A program made the position numbers and the translations under genes. Source: an uncultured Clostridia bacterium (GTDB lineage Bacteria; Bacillota; Clostridia; Oscillospirales; Oscillospiraceae). Taken from it: a stretch of 13,963 bases of DNA. Shown piece after piece: positions 12,963 through 13,963 of the stretch (positions within the stretch are counted from its first letter, which is position 1; each line of letters opens with the position of its first letter). The notes under the pieces were generated by a model, which saw only the letters and a list, made by a program, of their open reading frames with translations, was not told the origin of the DNA and did no database searches. The stretch covers positions 1 to 13,963 of the forward strand of contig CAMEIU010000038.1 of assembly GCA_945918815.1 (NCBI GenBank), written 5' to 3'.

Positions 12963-13403
12963 TTATTCCGCGTCCACCACGGTTTCGGCGCTGCCGTCCG
13001 GCTCCCGGTAGGTGAAGACGATAAAACCGTCGTATTCCAGAATACCGTCGTCGCCGTCTCCGGCGCAGGAGGCCTCATAGGCGCTGCTCAAAGGCTCGCC
13101 GATGGCTTTATACAGGGCGCTGACATCCTGATCCACAAAGGCCAGGGCGTCCTCCACCGTGGGGCCGGCCGGTTCTTCCGGCTCCTCCGGCGCTTCCGGT
13201 TCCACCGGTTCCTCGGTTTCCGCCGGCGTTTCCGGCTCTGCCGGTTCTTCCACCGTTTCCGGCGCTTCCACCGGCGCGGGTTCCTCCGCGGGGGCCGCAA
13301 TTTCCTCCTGCACCGGCGCGGCAGGTTCCTCCGCCTTCGTGCCGCAGGCCGTCATGGCTGCCAGCAGCAGGCAGCCCGCCAGCACCTTCCAAATATGCTT
13401 CAT
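12963..13403 (-). CDS. Small lipoprotein with long Pro/Glu/Ala spacer
   Basis: A 146-residue lipoprotein: lipobox MTAC (Cys20), then about 57 residues (24-80) made almost only of Glu, Pro, Ala, Thr and Val, a wall-spanning type of spacer, then a compact C-terminal domain (83-146). This domain is paralogous to the protein at 7164-7454, with shared DVxALYxAIGEP, SCxGxGxDGxLxYDGF and TYRxxDG motifs; that protein lacks the spacer. The ATG at 13403 has AGGAG 8 bases upstream; a TTG at 13427 that overlaps the upstream stop is less likely. It follows the partial transglutaminase-like gene by 20 bases and precedes the next lipoprotein gene by 12 bases, so the group is probably one operon. The function is unknown. 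Confidence 0.85.
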   Translation of the reverse strand: MKHIWKVLAGCLLLAAMTACGTKAEEPAAPVQEEIAAPAEEPAPVEAPETVEEPAEPETPAETEEPVEPEAPEEPEEPAGPTVEDALAFVDQDVSALYKAIGEPLSSAYEASCAGDGDDGILEYDGFIVFTYREPDGSAETVVDAE

Positions 13404-13423
13404 GCTCGTTTCTCCTGTTTCTC

Positions 13424-13963
13424 TCAATATATATAGTACCGGCCCGGCGCGGTCCCATAGGTCACCTGATAGGCGCTGTGGGTCTCGTTGCTGATTCCGG
13501 CGCGCAGATTGTAGTTCTCAATCTGCGGATCAAACAAATAGGTCTCTCCATCCAGGACGATCTCCACCCAGCCGTGGGCAACGGCCACACCGCTCCACAG
13601 ATAGCCGCAGCTTCCCACCACGGCGGTGGCTTCATAGCCCAAGGCCCTTGCCAGGAAGCAGAAGGACGCGGCGAAGTTGTAGCAGTCGCCCTTGCCGGTC
13701 TCAAAGATCTTGCTGGCATAGGCCACGGCGTTCTCCATGGGCATGGTCTTGACCGTGCTGGGCAGCGTGGCGTTGCGGCCCAGGTATTTGAAATCGCGGA
13801 CGTATTCGTAGCAGGCCCGGAGCTTTTCCTCCCGGGTCATATCCTCCGTGGTGCAGGCCGCCAGGGCCTCGGCCACATAGCCGTCCAACGTCTCGTCACC
13901 CGTGGTATAGAAGCCGTCGCCGTCGAACTGGTAGTCGTTCCAGCTGGCGTTTTTCAGGAGCGC
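13424..13963 (-). CDS. Transglutaminase-like protein, C-terminal 179 residues (runs off window)
   Basis: The reading frame is open to the right edge of the window; an internal TTG at 13888 is not a credible start because similar sequence continues upstream of it (WNDYQFDGDGFYTTGDETLDGY). The visible part is a complete transglutaminase-like core: Cys in GKGDCYNFAASFCFLARALG, His in AVAHGWVEIVLDG and Asp in TYLFDPQIENY. It resembles the C-terminal domain of the lipoprotein at 3980-5122, including the entry helix (LRACYEYVRDFKYL here, LRAAYTYIRDNFKYL there) and the FGSDGRYTSG-type segment before it. The protein may therefore also carry wall-binding repeats outside the window. It ends with RYYIY. 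It is the first visible gene of the operon that continues with three lipoproteins. Confidence 0.85.
   Translation of the reverse strand, partial: ALLKNASWNDYQFDGDGFYTTGDETLDGYVAEALAACTTEDMTREEKLRACYEYVRDFKYLGRNATLPSTVKTMPMENAVAYASKIFETGKGDCYNFAASFCFLARALGYEATAVVGSCGYLWSGVAVAHGWVEIVLDGETYLFDPQIENYNLRAGISNETHSAYQVTYGTAPGRYYIY

Noticed and set aside
13165..13340. CRISPR-like or tandem repeat DNA (repeated CCGGCG/TTCC units)
   Set aside because: The periodicity comes from the Pro/Glu/Ala codons of a spacer in a lipoprotein; units are irregular and have no spacer-repeat structure.

Overview
The window looks like a chromosomal segment from an anaerobic, GC-rich Gram-positive bacterium of the class Clostridia, most like the gut Oscillospiraceae. 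Support comes from a D-alanylation (dlt) gene set, Sec-type lipoproteins with lipoboxes ending in Cys, a rubredoxin-like protein, AGGAGG-type ribosome binding sites, GC-rich coding DNA with AT-rich promoter islands, and short GC-rich palindromic repeats between genes. The assignment is inference; no 16S or other marker is present. Every gene I can support lies on the minus strand. The long plus-strand frames are antisense shadows.

Reading in transcription order from the right edge: a first group (13963-11860) encodes a partial transglutaminase-like protein, two small lipoproteins and a transglutaminase-like lipoprotein. A dlt cluster follows (11742-7549) in the order dltA, dltB, dltC, dltD, dltX. 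dltB carries an apparent 14-base deletion that shifts the frame just before its catalytic half. A four-gene group follows (7454-3980): small lipoprotein, C39-like peptidase-fold protein, membrane-anchored protein of unknown function, and a lipoprotein with cell-wall-binding-like repeats and a transglutaminase-like domain. A second envelope acylation pair ends the block (3871-1095): an AlgI-type MBOAT and an AlgX/AlgJ-type SGNH protein, closed by a hairpin terminator at 1060-1087. The left end holds a separate DUF2089-regulator/membrane-protein operon (812-180) with a strong sigma-A promoter, and the start of a rubredoxin-like gene (54-1) with its own promoter and a probable operator.

The main interest is functional. 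Two MBOAT-based acylation systems sit about 3.7 kb apart and show both known architectures of the C-terminal acyl-shuttle hexapeptide. In the dlt system it is on a 42-residue microprotein (DltX, ending FVYSEF). In the other it is fused to the end of the MBOAT (ending FIYAQF). Interleaved are four secreted or lipid-anchored proteins of the papain/transglutaminase fold and three small lipoproteins that share a short motif. The locus may be a cell-envelope modification island, but the link between the cysteine-fold proteins and the acylation systems is inferred from position only.

Intergenic spaces within the minus-strand block hold members of a palindromic repeat family related to CTGTAGGGGCGGC. 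A different imperfect palindrome lies at 934-1031. The longest stretch without a gene is 813-1094; it holds the DUF2089 promoter, AT-rich inverted repeats, the 98-base palindrome and the terminator.
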